From: DATAVB01 sp036267955
Lineage (GTDB): Bacteria; Actinomycetota; Actinomycetes; Mycobacteriales; QHCD01
Reading direction: 5' to 3'
Length of the DNA: 64,000 nucleotides
Assembly (NCBI GenBank): GCA_036267955.1
Contig: DATAVB010000046.1
Coordinates: 82,564 to 146,563 of the forward strand
The notes below the pieces were generated by a model, which had not been told where the DNA came from, did not search any database, and was given only the letters and a program-made list of their open reading frames with translations. The number at the start of each line of letters is the position of its first letter. Position 1 is the stretch's first letter. A program made the translations under genes and the position numbers. Shown here piece after piece: positions 20,144 through 28,268 of this stretch.

Positions 20144-20943
20144 GTGGTCTGTCCGCGGCATTCGCGACGACCCGCGAGGAGGGCCGCTCGCTGCTGGTCG
20201 GCTACCTCCCGGCCGGATTCCCCACGGTGGCGGGCGGCATCGCCGCCATCACCGCGATGGTCGAGGCCGGGGTCGACGCGGTCGAGGTCGGCCTGCCCTA
20301 CAGCGACCCGGTGATTGACGGCCCCACCATCCAGGAGGCGGCCGAGATCTCGCTGCGCGGTGGGACGAAGATCCGCGATGTGCTGCACACCGTCGAGGCG
20401 GTCGCCCGGACCGGCGTTCCAACGGTTGTCATGACCTACTGGAACCCGGTGGTCCGCTATGGCGTGGAACGCTTCTCGACCGATCTGGCCAACGCCGGCG
20501 GCGCCGGGCTGATCACCCCTGACCTGATTCCGGACGAGGCCGCCGACTGGCTGCAGGCCAGTGATACCGCCGGCCTCGACCGCATCTTTCTGGTCGCACC
20601 GAGCTCCACCGACGCGCGGATCGCGGCGACCACCGCCGCCAGCCGGGGTTTCGTCTACGCCACGTCGGTGATGGGCGTGACCGGTGCGCGCGAGCAGACC
20701 AGCAGCCTGGCGCCGGAGCTGGTGTCCCGGGTACGGAAGACCACCGATCTGCCCGTGGGCGTGGGTCTGGGGGTGCGCAACGGCGACCAGGCCGCCGAGG
20801 TCGGCGGCTTCGCCGACGCGGTCATCGTCGGGTCCGCATTCGTCCGGTGCCTGCTGGACGCCCCGGACGTGGACGCCGGGTGCAAGGCCGCCGCAGCATT
20901 GGCCCAGGACCTGGCCGACGGGGTCCGTCGCCGCGCTGTGTGA
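20140..20943 (+). CDS. trpA: Tryptophan synthase alpha subunit
   Basis: Barrel subunit (267 residues) that cleaves indole-3-glycerol phosphate and channels indole to TrpB. The catalytic pair Glu49 (DAVEVGLPYSDP) and Asp60 (VIDGPTIQ) is present, along with LVAPSS and the phosphate loop GVGLGVRN. GTG start at 20140 overlaps trpB. It is the last gene of the his-trp run. Confidence 0.96.
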   Translation: MSGLSAAFATTREEGRSLLVGYLPAGFPTVAGGIAAITAMVEAGVDAVEVGLPYSDPVIDGPTIQEAAEISLRGGTKIRDVLHTVEAVARTGVPTVVMTYWNPVVRYGVERFSTDLANAGGAGLITPDLIPDEAADWLQASDTAGLDRIFLVAPSSTDARIAATTAASRGFVYATSVMGVTGAREQTSSLAPELVSRVRKTTDLPVGVGLGVRNGDQAAEVGGFADAVIVGSAFVRCLLDAPDVDAGCKAAAALAQDLADGVRRRAV

Positions 20944-21030
20944 GGCCGGTTCGGAACGAACTGATCCGGGCGCCAGCGGTTTCCGGTCGAGCTGGGCATG
21001 GGTGCGGATACGGCCAGATGGCCGACGCCG

Positions 21031-21036
21031 TACCTT
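21031..21036 (+). promoter_or_regulatory. -10-like element placing lgt as a possible leaderless transcript
   Basis: TACCTT (TAnnnT type) at 21031-21036 is followed after 6 nt by the lgt GTG at 21043. That spacing would start transcription on the first base of the start codon. No good -35 element is visible, and no ribosome site lies between. Confidence 0.35.
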
Positions 21037-21042
21037 AGGCAG

Positions 21043-22053
21043 GTGAACGTTGCCTCGATACCCAGCCCGACCGTCAACGCGTGGCAATTGGGCCCGTTGG
21101 CGATCCGTGCGTACGCACTGTGCATCATCGCCGGGGTCGTCGTCGCGATCTGGCTGGCCGAGCGGCGGTGGGTCGACCGAGGTGGCCGGCGCGGCACCGT
21201 CACCGACATCGCCGTGTGGGCGGTGCCGTTCGGCCTCGTCGGGGCCAGGCTGTACCACGTCTGCACCGACCCGGAGCTCTATTTCGCCTCGGGCAAACAT
21301 CCGATCGACGCGCTGAAGATCTGGGACGGCGGCCTGGGCATCTGGGGCGCGGTCCTGCTCGGCGCGGTCGGCGGCTGGATCGGGCTGCGCCGGCGCGGGC
21401 TGGGTCTGGCCGCCTTCGCGGACGCCGCGGCGCCGGGAATCGCACTCGCACAAGGCATCGGGCGGTTGGGCAACTGGTTCAACAACGAGCTCTACGGAAA
21501 GGCGACCAGCCTTCCGTGGGGCCTGACCGTCCATGACATCGACCCCGACACGCACAAATCGGTCGACACACTTCCGGGGCACTACCACCCGACGTTCCTC
21601 TATGAACTGATCTGGGACTTCGGCGTCGCCGGGCTGGTGCTCTGGGCCGACCGCAGGTTCCGGCTGGGCCGCGGCCGGGCGTTCGCGCTCTACGTGATGG
21701 CCTACACGGTCGGTCGGGCCTGGATCGAGTACCTGCGGATCGACCCGGCCAACCGGTTCGCCGGGCTGCGCCTGAACGACTGGACCTGCCTGATCGTCTT
21801 CATTGCCGCGCTGGCGTTCTTCGTACTGCGCCGCGGGCCGCGCGAGGAGGTCGCCGAGGGCCGGGCGGATGCCGAGCCGGAACTACAGCCAGACGCCGGC
21901 GACGACGCCTCGGTTGCCGTCGAGGAAGGTGAGCCTGACCAGCGTGCCGAAGACGACACCGCCACGGCAGGTGCCGGCGAGCCGGTGGACGTACCCTCAG
22001 GCGAGTCCGAGCGGCCGGCTGAAGCAGGGAGTGACGCCGAGCGCCACAGCTGA
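21043..22053 (+). CDS. lgt: Prolipoprotein diacylglyceryl transferase
   Basis: Membrane enzyme that transfers diacylglycerol to the lipobox cysteine before LspA cleavage. The 336-residue product has about seven hydrophobic segments, the GGLGIWGA loop and the signature RLGNWFNNELYG (Arg141). The C-terminal 70 residues are a highly acidic, Glu/Asp/Pro/Ala-rich cytoplasmic tail, as in other actinobacterial Lgt proteins. I place the start at GTG 21043; an earlier in-frame start would add non-homologous residues. The trpA-lgt neighbourhood is conserved in mycobacteria. Confidence 0.94.
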   Translation: MNVASIPSPTVNAWQLGPLAIRAYALCIIAGVVVAIWLAERRWVDRGGRRGTVTDIAVWAVPFGLVGARLYHVCTDPELYFASGKHPIDALKIWDGGLGIWGAVLLGAVGGWIGLRRRGLGLAAFADAAAPGIALAQGIGRLGNWFNNELYGKATSLPWGLTVHDIDPDTHKSVDTLPGHYHPTFLYELIWDFGVAGLVLWADRRFRLGRGRAFALYVMAYTVGRAWIEYLRIDPANRFAGLRLNDWTCLIVFIAALAFFVLRRGPREEVAEGRADAEPELQPDAGDDASVAVEEGEPDQRAEDDTATAGAGEPVDVPSGESERPAEAGSDAERHS

Positions 22054-22071
22054 CGTAACGAGGGAGCGATC

Positions 22072-22803
22072 GTGGTGACCACCGCAGACACGTTTTCCGA
22101 CCCGGGTGCCGCCGAGGTCCACCACGATCACCGCGACGTCACCGGCGGCTGGCTGCGGCCCGCTGTCTTCGGTGTGATGGACGGCCTCGTCTCCAACGTC
22201 TCGCTGATCGCCGGCGTCTCCGGGGGTGGCGCGTCGCCGCACACCATCGCACTGACCGGCCTGGCCGGCCTCATCGCCGGCGCGGTGTCGATGGCCACCG
22301 GCGAATACACCTCGGTCTCCTCACAGACCGAGCTGACCCGGGCCGAGATCGCGGTGGAGAAGCGGGAGATCGCGCAGCGGCCCGATGCGGAGCGGACCGA
22401 GCTGACCGAGCTCTACATCTCCCGCGGCGTCGAGCCGGAGCTGGCCCGGCGGGTGGTCGAGCAGCTGTCGCAGGACCCGGAGCAGACCTGGCGGATCCAT
22501 GCCCGCGAAGAACTGGGCGTCGACCCGGACGATCTGCCGTCGCCGTGGACCGCGGCCAGCTCGTCGTTCGCCGCGTTCGCGGTGGGCGCGATCCTGCCCC
22601 TGTTGCCCTACCTGCTGGGCGCCTCCGCGCTCTGGGCCTCGGCGATTCTGAGTGCGGTCGGGCTCTTCGTCGCCGGCGCGCTGGTATCCCGTTTCACCAG
22701 CCGGGGCTGGCTTTACAGCGGCCTGCGGCAGCTCGCGCTCGGCGCGCTGGCCGCCGCCGTCACGTACGGAATCGGCCGTGCCGTCGGGGTCGGCCTCGGC
22801 TGA
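22072..22803 (+). CDS. VIT1/CCC1-type iron/manganese transporter
   Basis: Integral membrane protein of 243 residues in the vacuolar iron transporter family. RPAVFGVMDGLVSNVSLIAGV in the first helix and AGAVSMATGEYTSVSSQTE in the second are diagnostic, with conserved acidic and Met residues for metal passage. A cytosolic Glu-rich helical region (about 80-140) matches the metal-binding domain of plant VIT1. Three more membrane segments follow. Starts are GTG 22072 or 22075 after AGGGAG at 22061-22066. Likely exports or sequesters Fe2+/Mn2+ (inference). Confidence 0.88.
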   Translation: MVTTADTFSDPGAAEVHHDHRDVTGGWLRPAVFGVMDGLVSNVSLIAGVSGGGASPHTIALTGLAGLIAGAVSMATGEYTSVSSQTELTRAEIAVEKREIAQRPDAERTELTELYISRGVEPELARRVVEQLSQDPEQTWRIHAREELGVDPDDLPSPWTAASSSFAAFAVGAILPLLPYLLGASALWASAILSAVGLFVAGALVSRFTSRGWLYSGLRQLALGALAAAVTYGIGRAVGVGLG

Positions 22804-22857
22804 TCGCCGGGCGAGTAAGGTCCTCCCACAGCACAGTCCAATGGGGGAGGAACGGCC

Positions 22858-23649
22858 TTGGAACGGGTCTTCACAGTGCCGGCCGGACCGGGTGCGGTCT
22901 GGGGCGTGGTCGGTGATCTCGGCGGGCTCGTCGAATGCCTGCCGGCGCTGACCCAGCCGGAGATCGACGAGTCCGGCATCGGAGCGCGACTGCGCCTGCG
23001 GGTCGGTTCCAACCAGGTCACCTACGTGGGTCGGCTGGATCTACGTATGGCCGACGAGCAGGGCGGGCTGATCCAGCTTGACGGTGCCGGCAGTGAGGCG
23101 CGCGGCGCCGGTGAGGTGTCGGCTTCGGTACGGATTCGGTTGCAGCGCAAGGATTCCGGCACCGAGGTGACGGTCCGCGTTACGGCCGCGGGGTCGGGTC
23201 GGATCGACGGGTTCGATCCGGAAGCCGTACGCGAGGCGGGTGGTCGGTTGCTCGACCGGTTCGTCGAGGCCGTCACCGAACGGGTGCCCGCCGAGGACTC
23301 GTTCGACGGCGTCGAACCGGAGCCTGTCGAGCTGGAGGCGCCTGCCTCGGGTTCGCGTCCAGCGTCGCCGGTACCGCCAGCGTCGCCGGTACCGCCTGCG
23401 TCGCCGGTACCGCCTGCGTCGCCGGAATCGCTGGCGGAGCCGGAGGAAGCGGTCGCGCGGTCAGAATCTCGGGGGTGGCAGCAGCGGCCGGAACCGCCGG
23501 TCGAGCCGGATGCCCCGCTCGCCACAGTGACCAGCATTGCCGGAGCGGTGGCCGTACGGTCGCAGGCTCGGCGTGGCGCGGCGGTCAGCGTCGCGGCCCT
23601 GGCGGTCGCGATTCTGGCGCTCTGGTTCACCCGTCGCCGCGGCCGCTGA
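22858..23649 (+). CDS. Membrane-anchored CoxG/SRPBCC-fold protein
   Basis: A 263-residue protein. Residues 1-150 form an SRPBCC (START-like) domain of the carbon-monoxide-dehydrogenase subunit G type, starting ERVFTVPAGPGAVWGVVGDL. A Pro/Ser/Ala-rich linker follows, with four PASP repeats near 168-191. A single C-terminal hydrophobic helix (about 240-258) ending in RRRGR should anchor it with the domain on the cytoplasmic face. TTG start at 22858 with a GGGGGAGGAA ribosome site. There are no coxSML genes nearby, so a role in CO oxidation is not supported. Confidence 0.8.
   Translation: MERVFTVPAGPGAVWGVVGDLGGLVECLPALTQPEIDESGIGARLRLRVGSNQVTYVGRLDLRMADEQGGLIQLDGAGSEARGAGEVSASVRIRLQRKDSGTEVTVRVTAAGSGRIDGFDPEAVREAGGRLLDRFVEAVTERVPAEDSFDGVEPEPVELEAPASGSRPASPVPPASPVPPASPVPPASPESLAEPEEAVARSESRGWQQRPEPPVEPDAPLATVTSIAGAVAVRSQARRGAAVSVAALAVAILALWFTRRRGR
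23359..23430 (+). repeat. 18-bp in-frame repeat, four copies
   Basis: Four tandem 18-bp units of the form CCAGCGTCGCCGGTACCG encode PASPVP, the last diverged to PASPES. They form the proline-rich linker of the CoxG-like protein and could vary in number between strains. Confidence 0.85.
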
Positions 23650-23926
23650 TCCTCGCCGGCTTTTCGATTTCCACCGCCCATTTCCATGATCATGGTGCTG
23701 TTGCACCCAGCGGGCTGTGTACGCCGGCCCCTTGATCATGAGCCGGGTGCGGGTGCGGGTGCGGGTGCGGGTCGGAGGCCTTGATCGTGACCGCGTTATA
23801 CCGGTTCCGGGCGTGATCGTGATTGCGTTGTGCCGGTGATAGCCGGCATAACGCAGACTTCATCGGGCTCGGGTGTGAGCTATTGCCCGGCATAACGCAG
23901 ACATCGCGTGCGCGGCTCGGGTGGCC
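23650..23926. repeat. Intergenic repeat cluster
   Basis: A gene-free region packed with repeats. Two GATCATG-containing segments occur near 23690 and 23733. A CGGGTG hexamer is repeated about five times (23744-23773). Two direct copies of a 23-bp GATCGTGA-containing unit lie at 23783-23805 and 23815-23837. GCGTTGTGCCGG (23825-23836) pairs with CCGGCATAACGC (23843-23854) at 11 of 12 positions, and CCGGCATAACGCAGAC recurs at 23843-23858 and 23887-23902. It separates convergent genes. Confidence 0.75.
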
Positions 23927-24718
23927 TCAGACGTTGATGTCGCGGCGGTCGAGCAGGACCACCGCCGCGGCCAGTGCCAGCACGGTCACGCCGATCAACA
24001 ATCCACAGCCACCGAGCTGAAGGCCGTTGCGCAGCGGCTCTCCGCCGGTGTACCAGTGATACGGAGAGAGGTGCCGGATCCAGCCGAGTCCCTTGATCTG
24101 CGGCAGAAAGCTGTCGGCCAGGTAGCCGGTCAGCGCCACCACCACACTGGTGCCGATCGTCACCGAGCGGCGACCGGTCGCGGCGCCGACCAGCAGTGTG
24201 AGCGAGCCGAGGCAGCAACCCAGCAGTACCCATTGCAGGGTCATCGCGGCCAACTTCGCCGGGTCCACCGTCAGTTTCCCCGGGCCGCGGATCGCCAGCA
24301 GCACCAGCAGCACGACAACGCCCATCGCGACCAGGACAGCCATCATGGCGGCCATCCGCTCCAGCAGCAGCCGGCGCCGACTTATCGGGTGCGCCAGCAG
24401 TAGGTCCAGCAGCCCGGATTCCTCGTCACCGGCGATGGCTCTGGTGCCGGTGATGATGACGTAGACCGTCACGAGCAACAGCAGCAGCAGGCCGAACACG
24501 GTCGAGCCGAGATAACCGGCCGGCGAGCCGAAATCCTCCAGGTTGAACGCCTTGCGCAGGCTCTCGGGATAGCCGTCGATCACCGACGCCTTTCCCTTGG
24601 CCAGGCTCCGGTACGCCGCGGAATACATGAAGGTCACGCCCGCCATGGCGACGATCCAGCCGAAAAGGCTGCGTCGAGCCTCCCACAGAGTCGCGCCGAA
24701 CACATTACGCAGCAACAT
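23927..24718 (-). CDS. ABC-2 type transporter permease
   Basis: Membrane component (263 residues) of a drug- or lipid-export ABC system. Six hydrophobic segments are visible, with a large loop carrying AIAGDEESGLLDLLLAHPISRRRLLLERM, a pattern typical of ABC-2 permeases of the NosY/DrrB type. The start at 24718 lies 14 nt inside the ATPase gene, so the two are coupled. The substrate is unknown. The TetR gene upstream in the same operon suggests induction by a small hydrophobic compound (inference). Confidence 0.87.
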   Translation of the reverse strand: MLLRNVFGATLWEARRSLFGWIVAMAGVTFMYSAAYRSLAKGKASVIDGYPESLRKAFNLEDFGSPAGYLGSTVFGLLLLLLVTVYVIITGTRAIAGDEESGLLDLLLAHPISRRRLLLERMAAMMAVLVAMGVVVLLVLLAIRGPGKLTVDPAKLAAMTLQWVLLGCCLGSLTLLVGAATGRRSVTIGTSVVVALTGYLADSFLPQIKGLGWIRHLSPYHWYTGGEPLRNGLQLGGCGLLIGVTVLALAAAVVLLDRRDINV

Positions 24719-25640
24719 GGCTGGCGGCCTTCTGGTCGATGGAATTGTCGGTGTAGAGGGTGAGGAAAAGCTCCTCCAAATCGGGCTCCTCCACCTCCAG
24801 GGTCAGTACGGTGTGGCGGGCCGCCGCCTTCACCAGATCGTCGGCGTGCCCGGACAGGTGGCAGTGCAACACGCTGCCGCCGTCCACCGGACGGATCTCG
24901 GCGCCCTGAATGCCCGGCAGCTCGGCGAAATCGGAGACCGGAACCGATCCGGCGAATTGGATCGCGACCTTACGCACGGCGTGGCCGCGGAGGGCCTCGA
25001 CAGTGTCCACTGTGATCAGTCGGCCGGCGCGGACTATTCCGACCCGGTCGGCGGTGGCCTGGACCTCGGACATGATGTGCGAGGACATGAATACGGTCCG
25101 CCCATCGGCCCTGACCTCCCGGACCATCCGCAGGAATTCCTGCTGCAGCAACGGATCCAGCCCTGAGGTCGGCTCATCCAGAATCAGCAGTTCGGGGGAG
25201 TGCATGAATGCCTGCACCAGGCCGACCTTCTGCCGGTTTCCCTTGGACAGCTCCCTGACGGTGCGCCCGAGATCGAGATCGAGCCGCTTGGCCAGGTCGC
25301 GGATGCGGGCAGCGGCCACACCGCCGCGCAGATTGCCCAGAAGGGTGAGTGCTTCGCCCGCGGTCTGCCGGCCGCCGACAATGAAATCGCCTGCCAGATA
25401 GCCGATCCGCCGACGCAGCTCGGTCCCGCCCGCGCGCGGATCGTGTCCGAGCACCTCGATGCGACCCGAGGTGGGGCGGAGCAGATCGAGCAACAGCCTG
25501 ATCGTGGTGGACTTTCCGGCGCCGTTGGGGCCGAGATAACCGAAAACCTCTCCGGTATCGATCCGCAGGTTGAGGTCGCGCAGCGCCTCGTGCCTGCCAT
25601 AGCTCTTGCACAGCGCCGTGGTGGCAATGGCCCTACTCAT
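24705..25640 (-). CDS. ABC exporter ATP-binding protein
   Basis: Nucleotide-binding subunit of 311 residues. Walker A GPNGAGKST (about 39-47), signature ELSKGNRQKVGL (a variant of LSGGQ seen in ABC-2 exporters), Walker B LLILDEPTSGLDP and the switch His in SSHIMSE are all present. The C-terminal 80 residues form the DrrA-like accessory region. ATG at 25640 is preceded by an AGGAGG ribosome site five bases away. The frame runs open further upstream, but homology begins here. It overlaps both tetR (4 nt) and the permease. Confidence 0.93.
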   Translation of the reverse strand: MSRAIATTALCKSYGRHEALRDLNLRIDTGEVFGYLGPNGAGKSTTIRLLLDLLRPTSGRIEVLGHDPRAGGTELRRRIGYLAGDFIVGGRQTAGEALTLLGNLRGGVAAARIRDLAKRLDLDLGRTVRELSKGNRQKVGLVQAFMHSPELLILDEPTSGLDPLLQQEFLRMVREVRADGRTVFMSSHIMSEVQATADRVGIVRAGRLITVDTVEALRGHAVRKVAIQFAGSVPVSDFAELPGIQGAEIRPVDGGSVLHCHLSGHADDLVKAAARHTVLTLEVEEPDLEELFLTLYTDNSIDQKAASHVAA

Positions 25641-26269
25641 GCACCCTCCTGCGCCGACAGTTTGTCCACGACACTCGCCCAGCGGTCGTCGGCGTAGAAG
25701 CCGCTGGTGTAAATCTCGATAACGCTCGCACCGAGGCGCAGTTGGCCGGCGCGGTCCAATGTCTTGGCGCCGATGGCGCGCGCCATGTGGTCGCCGAGGA
25801 CCAGAAAGCTCATGGCCCAGCTGACCAACATGACGGCCCGGCCGCGTCGATCGGCGCCGGGCCGGATCTCGCCGCGCGCCTCGCCGCGCTCCAGATAGCT
25901 CTCCGAGGCGGCTACCAGTTGGTCGAAAAGAGCGGCGGCGTGCTCCGAGCCGTCGGTCAGCGACCGGGCGATGTAGGCCTGCAGCGGCTCGGCCTCGCGC
26001 ATCAGGTCGGTCAACGCCGCCAGCCCGGCCGAGTCCGGCTCTCGCTCGCCGATCTGCAACTTCTCCTGCACCAGGGCGAAGACGCGTTCGTCGCACGCCT
26101 GGCGAAGGCCGTCCTTGGAGCCGAAATGGTGCAGCACCAGGGGGGCCGAGACACCGGCGTCCTTGGCGATTGATCGCAGTGAAGTGCGGTCGACCCCGTC
26201 CCTGCCGAAACGCGCCAGCGCGGCGTCCCGGATCCGGCTGCGGGCCGTGAGGTCATCGACTGAACGCAT
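25637..26269 (-). CDS. TetR-family transcriptional regulator
   Basis: Repressor of 210 residues. The N-terminal helix-turn-helix (about 10-55) contains RDAALARFGRDGVDRTSLRSIAKDAGVSAPLVLHHFGSKDGL. The C-terminal ligand domain has no recognisable specificity. ATG at 26269 gives the family start; longer versions are not homologous. It is the first gene of the tetR-ABC ATPase-permease operon and is coupled to the ATPase. A TGAACG-type palindrome just upstream suggests autoregulation. Confidence 0.92.
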   Translation of the reverse strand: MRSVDDLTARSRIRDAALARFGRDGVDRTSLRSIAKDAGVSAPLVLHHFGSKDGLRQACDERVFALVQEKLQIGEREPDSAGLAALTDLMREAEPLQAYIARSLTDGSEHAAALFDQLVAASESYLERGEARGEIRPGADRRGRAVMLVSWAMSFLVLGDHMARAIGAKTLDRAGQLRLGASVIEIYTSGFYADDRWASVVDKLSAQEGA

Positions 26270-26280
26270 GTTAAGTATGC

Positions 26281-26294
26281 TGAACGTTCGTTCA
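26281..26294. promoter_or_regulatory. Putative TetR operator
   Basis: TGAACGTTCGTTCA has 6-bp inverted arms around a TT centre, 12 nt upstream of the tetR start. A third TGAACG half-site lies at 26261-26266, overlapping the first codons. Position and symmetry fit autoregulation by the adjacent TetR. Confidence 0.55.
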
Positions 26295-26519
26295 ATATCT
26301 GTCAAGTCGGCGGCGTACGGCCGGGGATGTGGCGCGCACCAGGAGGATCGCCGCAGCCGTGACCAAGTCCGGCCACATCGTGTAGGAAATACGCCAGATC
26401 TCTTGTCTGCCCAGTGGTCGGACACTAAGGTCGTCGGTCAGGACCACGTGACCCGACCGGCCCCGATTTCCTTGTCTGGTCGGCGAATTACCATTCCACG
26501 CGGCTGGATGGAGCTATTC

Positions 26520-27806
26520 ATGGATGCCCAGGAAAAGGCGATCGCGCAACTCCGGGACCGACGCTTCGGGTTGTTCATCCATTGGGGTCTTTACGCGTTG
26601 GCCGCCCGGCACGAATGGGTGAAGAACCGCGAAGAGCTGACTGACGAGCAGTATCAGCGGTATTTCGACAACTTCGACCCCGACCTTTTCGACCCGACCG
26701 CGTGGGCCCGGTCGGCGAAAGCGGCGGGTATGCGGTACGCGGTGCTGACCACGAAGCATCACGAGGGATTCGCTTTGTGGGATTCGGATCTCACCGATTA
26801 CAAAGCGACGAAGACGCCCTGGGGTAAGGATCTCGTGGGCGCGTTCGTGGAGGCATTCCGGGCCGAGGGCCTGGGCGTCGGCTTCTACCACTCGCTCATC
26901 GACTGGCATCACCCGGAATTCCCGGTCGACGTCGTGCACCCGCAACGCAACGACCTCGAGGCGCGCCGGCGGTCGGCCGGCCGCGATGTCGGCAAATACG
27001 CCGACTACCTGCACGGCCAGGTGCGGGAGTTGCTCACCCGCTATGGCCAGATCGACGTGATGTGGCTGGACTTCTCGTACCCAGGCCGGACATTCCAGGA
27101 CGGCTCGCCGGCGGGCAAGGGACAGGCGGACTGGCGGTCGGCCGAGCTACTGGCCCAGATCCGCGAATTGCAGCCCGGCATTCTGGTCAACGACCGGCTG
27201 GACATTCCCGGCGACTTCCTGACTCCCGAGCAGTACCAGCCGGCCGGGCCGATGACCCGGGACGGCAGGCCGATGCCGTGGGAGGCCTGCCAGACGCTGA
27301 ACGGCAGCTGGGGATATGACCGCGACAACCTGGACTGGAAGCCGGTCGACATGCTGGTCCGGATGCTGGTCGACTCGGTGTCCAAGGACGGCAACCTGCT
27401 GCTCAACGTCGGGCCGACCGGTCGCGGCGAATTCGACCCGCGGGCGTTGGTGACGCTGGGTGGCATCGGCGACTGGATGCGTCAGCACTCCCGGTCGATC
27501 TACGGCGCCGGGCCGAGCGACCTGACGCCGCCGCCGGACTGCCGCTACACCCAGCGGGGGGGTCGGCTCTACCTGCACGTGTTCGCGTGGCCGATGCGCC
27601 ATCTGCACCTCGCCGGGTTGGGCGGCCGGGTCCGCTACGCGCAGTTCCTGCACGACGCGTCCGAGGTGAAATTCACCGTGCATGACCCGGCAACGCGGGC
27701 GCAGAACACGACAATGGGTGGGCTTGCCGCGGACACCGTGACCCTGGATCTGCCGATCCAGCGGCCGGACGTCGCCGTGCCGGTGATCGAGCTCTATCTC
27801 GACTGA
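26520..27806 (+). CDS. GH29 alpha-L-fucosidase
   Basis: Retaining exo-alpha-L-fucosidase of 428 residues. RRFGLFIHWGLYALAARHEW, YAVLTTKHHEGFALWDS, and QIDVMWLDFSY with the nucleophile Asp184 are characteristic of family GH29. NGSWGYDRDN and NLLLNVGPTG are the next conserved blocks. A short beta-rich C-terminal domain follows. There is no signal peptide, so it acts in the cytoplasm on imported fucosylated sugars. ATG at 26520 has GGAG at 26510-26513. No sugar transporter is adjacent. Confidence 0.93.
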   Translation: MDAQEKAIAQLRDRRFGLFIHWGLYALAARHEWVKNREELTDEQYQRYFDNFDPDLFDPTAWARSAKAAGMRYAVLTTKHHEGFALWDSDLTDYKATKTPWGKDLVGAFVEAFRAEGLGVGFYHSLIDWHHPEFPVDVVHPQRNDLEARRRSAGRDVGKYADYLHGQVRELLTRYGQIDVMWLDFSYPGRTFQDGSPAGKGQADWRSAELLAQIRELQPGILVNDRLDIPGDFLTPEQYQPAGPMTRDGRPMPWEACQTLNGSWGYDRDNLDWKPVDMLVRMLVDSVSKDGNLLLNVGPTGRGEFDPRALVTLGGIGDWMRQHSRSIYGAGPSDLTPPPDCRYTQRGGRLYLHVFAWPMRHLHLAGLGGRVRYAQFLHDASEVKFTVHDPATRAQNTTMGGLAADTVTLDLPIQRPDVAVPVIELYLD

Positions 27807-27827
27807 GAGCCGGCCGGCGACGTCGGT

Positions 27828-28268
27828 TCAGCCGGCGACGTCGGTCCGTGAGCGGGCGTGCGCGGTGGCGTGCTGCTGCAGGCCGGAGCCGTAGCCGAAG
27901 ACAGCGCCGAAGGTCAGGTGCGAGGTCTTGGCGCAGGCGACCGAGACGGTGACCCGGTCGTCGGCCACCGACGCCGTGACCGCGGCGCGGTCGCTCCCGG
28001 AGCCGGCGTACTGCTCGACGGCACTCTGCACCCCACCCAGTGGCAGGGCCCCGTCTGAGCCGACGCCGCTCTTGTAGAATTCCGGATCGTCGAGGGCCTG
28101 GGCGCCGGCGATGGCGGCACCGTCGCAGACCGACTGCAGATCGCGCTGGGCGAGGAACGCGCTGCCGGCCACGACGCTGCCGACGATGACCAGCCCGGCC
28201 ACGACGAACGCCATCAGGATCATCGGGATGATCGAGCCGCTGTCGTCACGGACCGGTACGACGCGCAT
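27828..28268 (-). CDS. TadG-like pseudopilin-type protein
   Basis: Small protein of 146 residues with the TadG/Flp-assembly N-terminal pattern: DDSGSIIPM, then one hydrophobic helix (about 13-40), then QRDLQSVCDGAAIAGAQAL. Such proteins are anchored by the helix with the remainder outside. Cys48 and Cys111 could pair. ATG at 28268. The usual tad ATPase, platform and prepilin genes are missing on both sides, so it is an orphan here; the pilus machinery would have to be elsewhere. Confidence 0.75.
   Translation of the reverse strand: MRVVPVRDDSGSIIPMILMAFVVAGLVIVGSVVAGSAFLAQRDLQSVCDGAAIAGAQALDDPEFYKSGVGSDGALPLGGVQSAVEQYAGSGSDRAAVTASVADDRVTVSVACAKTSHLTFGAVFGYGSGLQQHATAHARSRTDVAG

Noticed and set aside
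19900..21588. Minus-strand open frame behind trpB, trpA and lgt
   Set aside because: Shadow of three well-supported plus-strand genes; no homology recognised.
23744..23773. CRISPR-like array
   Set aside because: Units are 6 bp with no spacers; it is a simple hexamer repeat, and no cas genes are present.
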